Of a stretch of DNA of 64,000 bases, positions 20,505-34,242 are shown piece after piece. This stretch comes from Liolophura sinensis (lineage: Eukaryota; Mollusca; Polyplacophora; Chitonida; Chitonidae): positions 58,478,512 to 58,542,511 of the forward strand of contig NC_088301.1 in assembly GCF_032854445.1 (NCBI RefSeq), written 5' to 3'. Position 1 is the stretch's first letter. The number at the start of each line of letters is the position of its first letter. A program made the translations under genes and the position numbers. The notes below the pieces were generated by a model, which made no database searches, had not been told where the DNA came from, and was given only the letters and a program-made list of their open reading frames with translations.

Positions 20505-23500
20505 ATGAGAGGTAAGTCTAGCTAATACACCATAATCCATATTGACATTTTGTGTAGAGTAATCTGCCTATGGCATCCTAAGCATTAGATATACAAATCT
20601 CAACAGATCAGCTGTTTTTTCTGTGCTTACCGTCAGAGACGGCTTTATACCAGCGAAAAAAGGAAATGTTATGTCTTAATATTTTGTCACTCTCCAATGA
20701 TTTCTATAACTGGTTTGTCTCAGGTAACGCGGTACAAAAGCAAGTTCAAAGTATATGGCATCGTCGAGAACCAGTTCCGTTATAAAAGTTAACCGAAGTA
20801 AACGCAAGGAGATTAATTATATTATAAAGAACAGAGTAAAAGGAAAGAAATCAATGTTTTAATCACAGAGATCAAGCACTTGTAATCAACCAGTGGTAAA
20901 CACAGTTCGGAAATGACCCAGGCCTGGTCTGTCAATGTTGACAAAGATCATTGCACGGACTAGAGATGATTTTAGTGTGTGGACATTCTGTGTGTAATAG
21001 CCAAAAGAAAGTAAATGTTATTTCTTCATTTGTATTAAGGTGATTTGGACCCTGGCTTATTATGTAGTCTCAAACTGAGTATATGCACACAAAATGAGCT
21101 TCTAAATGTAAACCTCATTATTAAAGTAGCCTGAGCCATTCATCAGTCCTGTTACGTATAGGTTTTATAGACATCAAAAGTTTTATAGACATCAAAAACA
21201 TTAAGCTCTGACTGTACTAAGCTAAATGCCCTTTGTGTTCTTTGGGTCCGAATCTTCCCCAGGGTGGGTATATCGTAGGCATAACATCAGTAGAATTAAA
21301 ATTACTGAACACCAACGTCGCTAAATACCAATAATTGTATTTAAGTCCTTAACGCATTATGTCTCTGTTTGAAAATGGTACACAAAAATGCTACTCATAA
21401 AACACCTTATAGGCCTATCTGGATTAATTGTATTACACATCTTGAAATGTTTCTTCAAAGACAAAGTTCGCCAATCAGCAGATACTTCTAATAGATTAAT
21501 CTCCTATATACGCTGCACTTGCCTTTTTATCATATAGAAGTAAAACAATCATTACTGATTAAAGATAAATTCTATATCACATACGCGTTCACTTCAGTTT
21601 CAGACAAACATTTCGTACTTAATTTTACTGAAATTCACGCAACCTGCCATATACAGTTTCGGTGTATACACACACAGCATTGTCATGAAAACCAAACATT
21701 ACCTGCAAGGCTGTAAAGTTTAGTTTTGTGTGATCTATTCTCTACAATTACAAGTGAACGAAGCCAGTGTATTTTTAATGGACCCAAGTATAAACAGAAA
21801 CCACAATGAACCAGGAAATTTGTGTGACACATAGCACACATGCTTATGTGCACAATCTTAGCAGGATTTAAAGGTAGATAGGTTATCCCATTAGATCTTT
21901 ACGGATGTGTTCATTGAATAATTTATGTGGGCTGAGACAACCAAGTGTTGAGATACGCTAACAGTGTAGTCTGTAGTTAAACTCACAAATTCGCACAAAA
22001 CCCAATTTTATCCAAATACTGTCTATACTCTAAAGTGAGCATGAAGTATATTTTGGTTAATACGAAAGGTTGGTACATTTATGATCATATCATAACAAGC
22101 AGTTACACTAGTGAAATATTCCCCCTCCAGCTATTCCGGCAAAGCTTATTTAGATTAAATGTTTTATAAACACACATGCACGCATAATGACGAGTAATTG
22201 TCAATTATATGGCAATGTATGTGTGTAGGCGGTAAAAACGTATCCTTTAGTAGCGACTTCACGCAAACACAATATTTGGAGCCAACAGTATGACATCACA
22301 TATACATAGTTAAAAAATGTTGAAGTTGATGGTATAGAATAACATAAATATATTCTCAGGTATAATGTTGGTGTCTGCAGTGGTATGGAATCACCTACTT
22401 ACATTGCGAAGTACGTTCTCACATAAATTCATTGTTCAGTTCAACAGAATGGAATTCCATAACAAGTTTAAGTGATCTTGAAACCGATGGTATGGTATCA
22501 CTTAAATACACTATGAAGAAATGTTGATGCCAGAGGTATAGGCCTGTAAATATTTTAAACCGTCGCCAATTCCTGTTATAATTGTTTCCTGTACATTTTG
22601 TTCTCTGCCACATACTGATGAATTATATACTAGGTGAAACTGAGACTATAAAGGGAAACTTACCAATAAAACGATTTTTGCAGGTGGCATTGTCCTACTC
22701 GTGTTTATTGTGAACTGCGTTCGGTTTGGAGATAGCAGAGGACTGGATTTAGGACTATGTTCTAACGAGAACATTGTCTGTCCGTGTGGTAATGTTGGAG
22801 GACTTGAAATACACATACCCATTAAGCGGTAAGACACTACATGCTAGTTCAGTTACCTGTTTTTTTATATATACGTCTATTTACAAGACATTGAACTACC
22901 TACGCCTAATAAGTAGTTCTCTGCCAGTGACGTTAGTCCGGGTTAGTCTAAGTGGAAATGTGTCGTGTGACATGCAACTATGTTAAGCACATAGGTGCAA
23001 GGCAAGCGTGCAACCACATTGTAAACTTGGAGAAAATAGCCGAACAGGAATTTACATGTATACATACGCAAAATGTTGTCCTAACCCTCTATTAACTGCA
23101 TGATTTGCAAAAATAAAAACTAATTTTTGCCTTGTGGAGGACTTCATTTGTTCATCTGTTAATTAAATGAGTTAATTAACTGCCTAAAGCTAAACATTTA
23201 ACACAGTTGTCTCGCGGTTCCGGTGCTGTGTGAAAAGTTGATTGGTTACTATCATAACTTTTGTTATGAATACAAGAAAATCCAGTATGCTTTCACATAC
23301 AGCTACCATTTATGAGAAATAATGTCCTCGCCTTTACAGCACTGCCCAGTATCAACGCGTTTGCACCGTTTAAATTAATTTTGATTTGTTTTTGTAAGTA
23401 AACATGGGCTAGCATTTTGTGGACTGTTTTCTAGCCGCTCCAAACGTCTGATGTATTACTATAAAGGTCATGTTTGTAAACGATGTGGATATAATCTTTA

Positions 23501-26500
23501 TGAATAAGTAATTGTCTAGTGCGGTTGCATATTCTTTCCAATATCCAAACGATTGACTCAATTTTCCAATTTTTTAACAGTATCTATAAATTCTTTGCTT
23601 GGTTCTTCATATGGCAAATGCAAGGAAACTTACTCAGAGTTTTGTCTGTGGCAGATGCACTTTCTTCTACCGATGGAAACCCTACTGCAAAGCTTGCGAA
23701 GAGTACGACAAGGATGCACTTTGTAGCCAGTTCGGACACTGTCTAAGTTGTAATGCCCAAAAAGATGGAGGCTGCTCCGCTTGTCCACTAGGGCGTTATG
23801 GGAAACATTGTCAAGGAGGTGTGAACACTCTTTTGAATCAGAAATTCTAATTATTTTTAGCTCGTTGGTACATAAACATGATTGCCCTGGAGTTTTTTTT
23901 TCTATGCAAACAACGTGATCGTACACATGTGATAATTATGGTTTTATTCGCTCTTGATTGTGAACTGTATGTCTTCTGCTTGTTTTATAATAAAGTTGTT
24001 CTATAAATTTCTGATGAAAACTGAAACTGCTTCTTTAACAGGACAATTCCTTTTCAATGTACACGATAGTTTTTTGTCGTTATACCATCAAGATAAGGAC
24101 GTTTGAGTTATCAAGAAAAGCGAACATTCCCTTCAGATACAAAGTTATATTGGTATCGCTTACTCCATTGTCAGCATAGGGCACATAATAAAGTCTGTAT
24201 ACATGTGTGCGCGCTTAAAATGTATACGCCATCTGTCTCTTTTCCAGTGTGCCAGTGTCAGAATGGAGGCATTTGTGACTCCAAGGATGGAATGTGTAAA
24301 TGTCCAGACAGATACAGTGGAACATTCTGCGAGAAGGCATTGCGTGAGTCATGGATTTATGTTTCAGTAGAAACGGAGTTACTTCCTACGAAGGTGACCT
24401 GCGTTTATGTTCTAACCTTCCGTATAATTTTATATACATTTCGGAAAGCTGGTCAAAAGCCTGGTCAGCTTCTCCATATACATGACAGAAATTCTCTTGA
24501 GCACATCATAACATCAATCAAATAACAATTTAAAGAATACAGGAATGGGGAAATTAGATGCAGTCTGTGACCTTTCAACTCGAGGTTTGCTTCCCTGCGA
24601 AGACTTGCTAGGACGTGGTATAAACATATATACTTCTAAATTTAGATGGCACTTGCGGATCAGCCCCGAGAATTCGCCACGGCACAGTAACCGGGAACAC
24701 TGCCGGGACTGTCCAAGAAGGGAGTGTTGTGTCATACAGATGCGAGGGTGGTTATACTCTGGTGGGACCCACTGAGAAACGCTGCCAGAAGAACGGACTC
24801 TGGTCAGGGGGAGAACCACGATGTGGTAGGTCTGAACTGTGTAGAGAAGTTGAATAGACGAAGTATACTATTGTTATATCTAGTACCAAAACAACTATGA
24901 TTACGAATTTCATCAAATAGAATAAGACCGTACATATATTGACATATACATTGTATACATTCAAAGTAACAAACACAAACAATATTCCTTCGTATTTTAA
25001 TCCCAAGTCAATTGTTTTCCTTCTGGCAGAGTACATGTGTGTCGTACCGAGCCCTAAGCCCCAACTGACGATGTCTGTGGAACCCTACACGACAATGCCA
25101 ACACCAGATAACCCACAAGGTAGGTTTCTTGCAGAATCGTGTATGATAAACACAACCTTTCTTCCTTGGAAGTGTACATCTTAATTCTCACAATAGTGCA
25201 CATGCAGTGTTCCGGTTGAAATGGAAAATATTCGTAAAAATTTTTTAGTAGACGATTTCATAACAAAGGTTAATTTAAATGAATGAATGAGATATTAAAT
25301 GCATTTGAATTACCTGGAGTAAATGTAGTTCGATAGGTTATTCACTTGTCCCATCTTTGCTTGTTCTCAGGTGTTGAACTGGTAAGACGAGTACGCTTTA
25401 CCTGCAATCAAGGGTATGTTCTCCAAGGTTTGTCTGAACTCAACTGCCTCCCTACGAGCCAATGGAACGGAGACGTCCCAAGTTGTGGTAAGAAATGTAC
25501 ACCCATATGGGATCAAAGTTGTTTCTCTTTTCTACTGAGTGACTATGTCAATCTTGAAGACCTATTATCACTTTAAGACATGTGTATATACTTCAATAAT
25601 CGATGTACACAAAGCCATAGAGGACATTTCACCCCTAAACAAGCCTGTCTTATTTAAAAATATTTATTGTCTGTAGTTATGCTGCGGTGTTTGGAAACTA
25701 TATTTTTGCTTTACGAGCACAGCCGTACTGAAAGTGTGAGGTATTTCAGAAAGGAACTAAAGAGTACACCCCTAGGTCGTCTACAAGGTGCCGCTTCACT
25801 AAACGAACGTGCCTCAGCTTATGATAACTATACTCGATATAGTGAAGTGATGTCGTAGTTTTATGTTACTAACTATACATATGTACAACCAAACAAATAC
25901 AATTACAACTATCTATACATCTGTCTCCACGATTGTTCACAATGATACAATTTCTTCGTAATAGTCATAGAAGATAGCATTTCTTTTCTGTTCAGACAAG
26001 TCCACATCGTGCCCTGCTCCGGTTCTTCAAGGGCAAATTCAGCCAGTGGCAAACTCCTACAGACCGGGATCGACAATTTCGCTAAGCTGTAACAGTGGTT
26101 TCACCCTAGAGGGCGCTTCTAGATTGACATGTCAGCCAAGTGGTCAGTGGAATGCACCTGTTCCAGCGTAAGTGAAACCATTCTGGGGCCACTTTCACAA
26201 ACTTCGTAAGCCATACTTCTCGTAATTTTTTTTCGTGAAAGACGTTGTCTAGGTTATAATGCCATAAAGCGACGTTATTTACGAGAAAAGTTACGAAAAA
26301 CTGATTTACGCAGTTTTGTGAAAGTTACCCAAGGCTCTTAAAATAAATCCAACGTGCCAAGGGCGCAGTGGTTGTATCTTATTCAGATTATAATCCAGTA
26401 GTATTATATCGCGAGCGATTTTTCCTCTGCAATAGATCACGATAGACGTTTAATTTTAATTATACAATAGATTTACGGAAAGATTTTAATAAACTAAAGT

Positions 26501-29500
26501 GCATCATAAATCAAAGAGAGGCGGTAAATCTTGTTTTAATACTCAGTTTGAAATTCCTATTTAACAAGTAAATGTTACTTTAATGGTTATATGCTAATCT
26601 CGTTCTTTTCAACAGGTGCGTCGAGATAGGCAAGTCCTGTTCAGAGCTTCAGGCGCCAAAAAATGGTGGCATTCTGAAATCTTCTGGCTCAGCTACTGTT
26701 GGTCAAAAGTAAGTATAAAGCGTAGAGAGTCAATATATTCTGTTGATTTACAGTTTCATTACAATGTAAACTGGTGATGGCGAACATTCTGTATAATATC
26801 TCGACAACTCCATAACACACATAACCCCGTTCAACAAAGCAATCGTAAGCTGAGTTAACTGTAACTTCCACAGGAAAGCACGTGTGTGTCTTTAGCATGT
26901 GTTACCATGGTAATTACAATCATCTTACTAACGGGTCCTTTGTGGAACATGGCCCTGAACGATAGGCCCAACATGCATTTAAAGGGATTTAACTGATATG
27001 TTAAATATATTAGGTTTCGTATACAAGCGATATTACATTACCTCAATTTGTTTCCTCTATGAACACAATTACAAAACTAAACTTCAGAACCTTGGTGAAC
27101 AGGCGTGTAATAAGTATTTTATGGAATTTATGCATAATGCATAAGTATAAGTATACATAAGTTCCAACCATGCAGTGATGGAAGGGTTGTCCTATTTCAG
27201 AGTGACGTTCACCTGTAACTCCGGATATGTACTTACGGGTTCAGTAGAGCGACAGTGTCGGGAGGACGGAACGTGGTCAGGGGAGACAACACTCTGTACC
27301 AAAGGTATAATGCCCTATGACAGCCGTTTCCATAGAAAAAAAGTTTCCTATCATCATTCGGTGTCTTGATTTTTGCAGGAAAATGCTTGAAATACATGCC
27401 TGGTAAACAACGCGCCACTGTTTGCGACCTTAAACTATGGGCACATTGGTTTCTCAGACATATATTTCAGAAATTTACTGCAAATATCACGTTGCTTCAA
27501 TCGGTGCCATCACCACATTGTGTCGTAATCTGGAGTATATTCGGCTATGTTGAGGTTAAATAGGCGTTTCACAAACGCTTGCTCTTTCTTGTCAAGATGA
27601 TCCAGTTAATAAGCGATTTTACGTGAATGATGTACAATTAATTCAGGTCCATATTATACACATTCATGACGACGTGAATTTGTTACCTCGAAACTTGGTT
27701 ATACAATTTGTGACCTTTAGTGTTACTAAGGCAATCTTGGTAACGGTCTCAAAGAAACAAGGGCCAAATCACCCTAACAGCTTAGTCCGTGAATAATTTT
27801 CTATTTCCTACATAGTTACCCCATTTTTTGATCATAATAATGTATAATAAGACGGTTTCTGCTACTTTAAAGCCATAGCTAATCATGGCTATACTTTCTT
27901 TGGAACAGTTACTTGCGCCAATCCTGGAACTCCAAAGCATGGCCTGCTAATCCCTGGGTGAGTATCATTTATTTATTTTATTTATTTGATTGGTGTTTTA
28001 CGCCGTACTCAAGAATATTTCATTTATACGACGGCGGCAAGCATTATGGTGGGTGAAAACCGAGCACAGCCCGGGGGAAACCCACGACCATCCGCAGGTT
28101 GTTGGCGGACCTTCCCACATACGGCCGGAGAGGAAGCCAGTATGAGCTGGGCTTGAACTCATGGGTGAGTATCATCATTATGTTATGTTCCTAAGGGGCA
28201 CAATGGACACGTCGTTTTATACATGTCATGCAGTTTACCCATTTCTCACGAGAATTTATTTATTTATTTGATTGATGTTTTACGCCCTACTCAAGAATAT
28301 TTCACTTATACGACGGCGGCTAGCATTATGGTGGGAAGAAAACGGATAGAACCCATGAGAAACTCCCGACCATCCGCAGGCAGCTGGAAGACCGTCCCAT
28401 GATTTGCCGAAGACGAAGCTACCAAGAGCTGGACTTGAATTAACAGCGATTTCCCATGGAAAAACCACGAGCTAATATATTATGAAAAAACATAAATGAA
28501 ATATATGGCCTGTATCTCATTAACTCTATACAAGTCTCCAAATACTTTCTCAAATTCACTGGCAGTGACACTAGTCCTTATAAGTTTTTGTTCTTCATAT
28601 GTTTCTATAGTAAAAGAAACCGTTTGAATCGTGGACGAAGCCGCCTGCCTTTCATGGGGTCTGCTGGTCAATTCGCATTCAACACAGTGATTAGATTTAC
28701 ATGCAATAGTGCCTACAATATTGTCGGTTCCCAAACACGCAAATGCCAGAGCAACGGACAGTGGAGTGGCGAGCAACCGCGATGTGTTCCAGGTAAAGTA
28801 TTTCATGAGATAATATATAAGAACACCCTATTGTATTCACTTCGATATACACAATATGTAACAAAGAGAAATCAAAGTTGTGTATGGAGTCAATAAGAAC
28901 TTTCTTTCCTTTCAGTTCTTTTTAACAAGAATAACGTTTATTTAAAATTTATTTAAATTTTGGAAAGACACATAAACTAAATCGATGTGACACAGGGGAA
29001 TCTTTATTTTTGTAGTCTGCGGTAAGTCAGCAGGTGCCAGAAACATAAAGATCATCCGAGGTGAAGTATCCCGACAAGGCGCTTACCCTTGGCAGGCTAT
29101 GCTTGCTCAGCCGCTGCTGGGAGGTGAGTCCTACGGCGTCTGTGGGGGAGCCCTGATCAACGAGGACTGGGTGATAACCGCTGCACACTGCGTCACGGAG
29201 AGGGAAAGCACAACAGTCCTGCCGCTTTCTGACATCAAGATCTACCTTGGAAAATATTACCGGGACAACGCCAAGGACGACGATCAAGTGCAAGAATTTG
29301 CGGTAAGGGAATTGCTGGTGGCAGAGTTGCTGATGTGAATGAATGATTATGGCTTTGTGACACCTACGTAGTGATGGGACCTGAGTGATGCTAGAATGTC
29401 TTTCTGTTATTGCAGCAAAATGTTCTGCTAAATAAAACACACATGTTCTATTAATTCAACATAACGGTTCTATATCAGACTAACAGGATATTATGTTGAA

Positions 29501-31431
29501 TGTGACACAATATTGTTATGATAACAGAATACATTCATCACTCAAGACTACAAACATTCTGTTAAAATTAACAGATTAGTATTTTGAGTGAAACACCTCG
29601 GAATTCCAGGCATGTCGGTTGTGGTTCAATGCTGTACTCAACACGCTGTACTCCACATCCTAACGTATAGCCGCAGCCAAATCGTGCGTATATGTTTAAT
29701 CATTCTTCATCACTTATCGTAATGTAATTGTGGTTATGACGGCACATTGTGGGCGTAAATGATTTGACACCAACACCTTGGCCTTTTTTACAGCAACAAG
29801 TTTAATTTCATAAGTCTATTTAATTTCGCAGATTTCCAGAATTGAAGTACACCCGAATTACAATCCAAGTGCATTGGACTCTGACTTAGCCCTGGTGAAG
29901 CTGTCGGTACCTGCCGTATTAACAAAAAGGGTCATGCCCATCTGCCTACCTGAAACCATGGCTGAAGGATTATCTTTGTCTGAAGAATTGTTGAAACCAG
30001 GGAAGTTAATAACAGTGACAGGATGGGGAGAGACCGAAAACGGGACTGACGCTGAGGTCCTTCTTATCACCGGGCTGCGAAACATTAACAACACCGATTG
30101 TGAACAGAGATATATTACCGAGAGTAAGATATTCACATTCTCTAACATCTACACAGATTCAGCTTAAAACATTTAATAGTTTTAATATAATGTAATGATA
30201 TCTCAGATAAGAGTGAAAGTCTTAAGTGTATACTTATTTGCAAACCACCAAGGAAATATATCCTTTGGCCGGTTTATGGAGGATCATGTAAACGTGCTAA
30301 TGATAACGCGGTCAATAATTTTATGATTGTTACGCCTAGGATCATGTGTCTTGAGTTGTATTGCTTAAGCGATTGTATATAAAGTCTGTCTTTTTCCTGT
30401 TACTTCTACATTTATTTCAATGTTAAAGGTAATATCTATGGCCTGAAAAAGGGGATACCTTACGCTCCCCGAAGTGCTTCCCTTCTCCAAATATCGTACA
30501 GTCTTCCAGAATGGCACAGAGTACCTCTGTAGATGTAGATGGACCTAATAGGTCAGGTATATCCACATGCCATGGTAATGTGGGCGCTGTAAGATTATAA
30601 CTGCACCTAACTAAATCCATCTACTGTCTTTCATTGGCAGGAAACCCTCTCTCAGTGACAAATAACATGTTCTGTGCTGGCCATGATGACGCCCGAACGG
30701 ACACCTGCTTCGGGGATTCAGGCGGACCCGCCGTGGCTTTCAAAGGAAGAGGTAAAACATGACAAGGAATAATATTTATATTGAAGAATCTCGACACCCA
30801 TCAATTTAAGCGTCACATCTGATACGTATCATAAGCCGCTCGAACAACATTCCAAGTTAATAGTCCCCAAGCCCAATTTCCTAAAAGAACAAAGCTGTAA
30901 ATTGTCTTAAGGTTTTCGCACATTCTCACGCTCACAGATTATGAAAATCAGTTTACAGATTATTGCATGGCTGATGACTGTATCCTCGGCGAGAATATAT
31001 AAATTAGTAACATTACCTCTGAGAAAATATAAATATGAGGAGTTTTAAGGAAAATAAATTTCTGAAATCTGGCGGACCATGATTAGTTTATGTGGAAACA
31101 GTCTTCAACCATTCCACCGGTACTGCATAAGGAAAACTGTTCGTGTCTTTTTAAAACTGGTCCTCTTTTCAACTAATGTAGGGAGCCAAGACTACACGTA
31201 CTTATAGTCGATTGGTCCAATTTTGATATCTATATACACATCTGCGGAAGTGTGTAATCTTTATATTTAAATATTTACTTCCCGATTGTAGGTTTGGACA
31301 GGGTGTGGTACCTTATGGGAATCATAAGCTGGGGGAGCCCAGTCGACTGCGGTGTGCCCAACCATTACAGTGGTTTCACAAGAGTTGGCAATTTCATAGA
31401 TTTCATAAAGCGTATTACTACTGCGAACTAG
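20505..31431 (+). CDS. factor C-like modular serine protease, copy 2 (complete, 16 coding exons)
   Basis: Tandem paralogue of the gene at 2517-11219, predicted to be a secreted zymogen of 742 aa. Coding exons: 20505-20511, 22684-22828, 23655-23818, 24248-24343, 24646-24825, 25030-25119, 25371-25487, 25996-26167, 26616-26708, 27201-27304, 27909-27957, 28611-28792, 29016-29302, 29832-30123, 30641-30751 and 31292-31431. Phases are consistent and introns are GT-AG. Exons of 164, 96, 180, 90, 117, 172, 104, 287, 292 and 111 bp match copy 1 exactly in length. Modules: signal peptide; Cys-rich module (GLDLGLC, with R57-W58-K59); EGF (106-137); five Sushi modules; S1 protease from 467. The triad is H524, D580 and S686, with D680 in the S1 pocket. 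The expected activation bond is K478-I479, an ordinary tryptic site, unlike copy 1. One Sushi exon of copy 1 is absent. Two SINEs and two MITEs lie in its introns. Confidence 0.9.
26184..26330. mobile_element. MITE-like element, family A, copy 2
   Basis: About 147 bp with inverted ends (GGGGCCACTTTCACAAAC at left; the right end reads GTTTTGTGAAAGTTACCC) and further internal symmetry around CTCGTAA/TTACGAG. It begins 16 bp after the exon end at 26167 in gene 2. It is related to 14688-14822. Confidence 0.7.
27955..28175 (-). mobile_element. SINE inserted at a splice donor, with 14-bp target-site duplication
   Basis: A reverse-orientation SINE body (27969-28161) is flanked by perfect copies of TGGGTGAGTATCAT at 27955-27968 and 28162-28175. 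The left copy contains the donor of gene 2 exon 11 (GTGAGT from 27958), so the insertion duplicated the donor. Use of the downstream donor would exonise the SINE and meet an in-frame TGA at 27958-27960. Confidence 0.92.
28256..28458 (-). mobile_element. SINE, second copy in the same intron
   Basis: A reverse-orientation member of the same family (TTATTTATTTGATTGATG, then the core and the ACCATCCGCAGG segment). It lies about 80 bp beyond the first copy and 150 bp upstream of the acceptor at 28610. It is more diverged than its neighbour. Confidence 0.85.
29365..29612 (-). mobile_element. MITE-like element, family B, copy 1
   Basis: Its reverse complement aligns by eye with 49679-49943. Shared segments in order are AATCTGTTAA-TTTAACAGAA, GTGATG...TGTATTC, CATAATATCC and TGCTGCAATAACA. 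It has no coding capacity and lies in the intron between the first two protease exons of gene 2. Confidence 0.65.
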
Positions 31432-34242
31432 GAAGTAAAGAATAAAAGAATTCGTGATTGGATGAGGTGCTTTACTGAGTTCTGAAATGTAATACCTGAA
31501 AGCTATTGAGTGTTTTATAATGTGAACAACAAAATCTATAGTTAATCTCAAGACAGATTTATAACACTATATATATTTAATTTATTTGGACATAGATTAA
31601 ACGATTTATTTATGTATACTGTAGAATTCACCATAGATTATCAACCCTAAAGGCGGATTTATCATTTTAACGCGAATACTAGTCGGTTTCATTCACAGTG
31701 CGATGCACGGGAGTTAGACAACAGACTGTATTGATCCAGTTTTGCTAAACTATTCACGAGATTAAGATGTTGTTTTCCGCAAGCCTTTAGACAATATCGG
31801 TGCATTTGCTCATTACCGTATAATCTGCGTAAATAGTTATATTTGTTCAAAACGCTTACCTGGTTTAGAATGATATTTGTAATGAAGACTTCACGCTTTC
31901 ACAATTTAAAATGCTAGCTATGCCCAAAGATATTCAGATGTTATGTGATTGTTAGTGCATACCTATCAGATTGTCTTCTGTATTCACGCCTGTAAAAGGC
32001 CTCAGTCACAAAAACAAGAACGAAAAGTTAAATTTACTATTTGCGCTTTGTAAGACACCACTCAGTGATTATTGAATGAATATTTAATACAGCCGAATCT
32101 TCGGAACTTTGTTGGAGTGTTTCTCATTTCATAAGTTCAAATTATTTTTGGGATACACTTTATGAAGTTGAAACCATTGGCCTTAGCACACAAGACCAGC
32201 CCGGTACGCAATATTGTCTACTCGGTTATCTCTGCATAGCGCAACTGTGTGCTATGAAATCATGCAGATCTTTTCGTGTCTTGTAACCATTTATCTCATT
32301 AAAATGTCTTTTCATCAAACATCTGCATTTGTGTTAATTTTTATCGCAAAGAAGATTTAATTTTCCAGCGACAAGATCACCACTGACAGCAAATACCATA
32401 TGTTCTCTGTGGATGACAAGGAATCGTCCATTGCTTGTTTGCTTGATAGGGGTTTAACGCCGCCTTTAGCAGTTGTGTCGGTCATATCACCACGGTGTCT
32501 CCTAGTAGCAGGGTATAGAGTACAGCCTGGCCTACTGCACATAGATCTAGCCCTTGACACTTCCGCTTACAGCAAATTTCTACAAAGGTACATGATAATC
32601 AGTGATTACTTCTGAAGACAGGACAAGACAATTAACCAACACAAAGAACGAACGAATGAATGAATAAATGCTTGGGGTTTTACGGTATACTTAACAATTT
32701 TCCAGTCATATCACGACGAAGTCATTAGTTAAGTGTACATGTAAACACCAGATATGACACTCCAATCAGTCATATTATATTGACCCTGGGCCAACAATTC
32801 ATGTTCTCTTACCCTATTCTCTCTGTGCTGAGCGCCAAACGAAGCAGCAACAAGTACTATTCTTGAAGTCTTTGGTATGATCTGACTCTGGTATGATCTG
32901 ACTCTGGTATGATCTGACCTGGGTATGATCTGACCTGGGTATGATCTCAGGTCTCCCGGCTTGGAGGCAACCCACACAAGGGGACCATGCAGAGAGACAA
33001 AACCACAACGAGCAAATGTGTAAGACATGCTTTATTCCAGAACCTACCAGCGGTTGTTTTGACAAAACATGATCTCATGTAAGAACAGAAAAAAGCGCAG
33101 TAACATTTGCAATGCCATTAATTATTTTACAAATATTATCTTACTCCAAACGTACACTGTTCCTGACAGTGTCAGTTTCACTGACAGCCATGTCTTCAAT
33201 ACATCGGCAAATGGACTTATTTATTGATAATGAAGAACATATTCAATATTACAAAAATACAATAGCAGTATATATTACATTGGTTACCTTTTCACACAGT
33301 AAATCGAATTGTAAAACATCTCAAAAGAATACGGAGCAACAAATAGTGTATGCAACAATACACGAGCCCACAAGTTCGGTATTATACATAATGTATAAGC
33401 AATTAAGTAGCCTAATCATTATTTGCTACAAAAATATAATGTAAGACTATTACACAAAAGATATCTAACATATAAATATCTGAAGTTAGATGCAATATTG
33501 TAAATGACTTTATCATAATACTGTTTGCTTTAAAGTGTCACTCAGTTAGAACGATGCAAGTGATTTTTGCTACACTAGTGTTCTCAGACTGGTTTTGGAA
33601 GTATTTGGGGTTTCCGCACAGTTACTGACTCCGTTCCTGTATAAGTCCATTTGACTCATTAATATTGCATTCTTGGTCACTTAAAAAGCATCCACCCAGT
33701 ACATTATAATATTTTTCCTTAAAAAATCGATGGCATGTTCTATCTTGTTGTTAATTCACAGCTGGTCCCGCCAACCTGATTCCTATAATAACAACATCAC
33801 CACTCCAGTAAGTATTGGTTGAAGGCTTTTGTAGTACATACTGATATACAAAGATATACAAAAATCCATGCCAGTCACCTGCACACGTTCTGAATTAGAA
33901 TGACTACAGGTGAAAAATTTACACAACAGAGCCTTAACAAATTCCTTGGAGGCCAATTTAAGCATAAATATAATGTCATGAAAAACAATGTATATAATGT
34001 TGTATACAAAGCATGACCAACTGTTCCTTGAGAGCAATTAAGTTTGGTAAGTTTGGCTAATAAATGAAAATACATGTGTTCTGAACTTAAAATGGACGAA
34101 ATAAAATTATTCATGTGAGTGTGAGTCAAGAATTACGTCCCTAATATCATCACAGACAGCCTAGCTGCATTTAATTAATATTCATACATTTTAACCTGAA
34201 TATCAATTTTGTGGTGAGCAAAATGTTATGATGGGAACTGTA
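31432..34242. other. intergenic: 3' ends of factor C-like gene 2 and DD3-3-like gene A converge
   Basis: No gene is recognised. AATAAA at 31441-31446 lies ten bases after the gene 2 stop, and other AT-rich signals follow. A SINE scrap lies at about 32650-32720 (GTTTTACGG...CATATCACGACG). A 16-bp tandem (GGTATGATCTGACTCT, about five units) lies at 32874-32950. For the minus-strand gene, AATAAA reads at about 33222-33227. Confidence 0.55.

Noticed and set aside
25660-25860. Possible decayed Sushi exon in copy 2 matching the extra copy 1 exon
   Set aside because: There is a TAG boundary and a few Cys codons, but no Sushi spacing, no conserved Trp and no alignable sequence.
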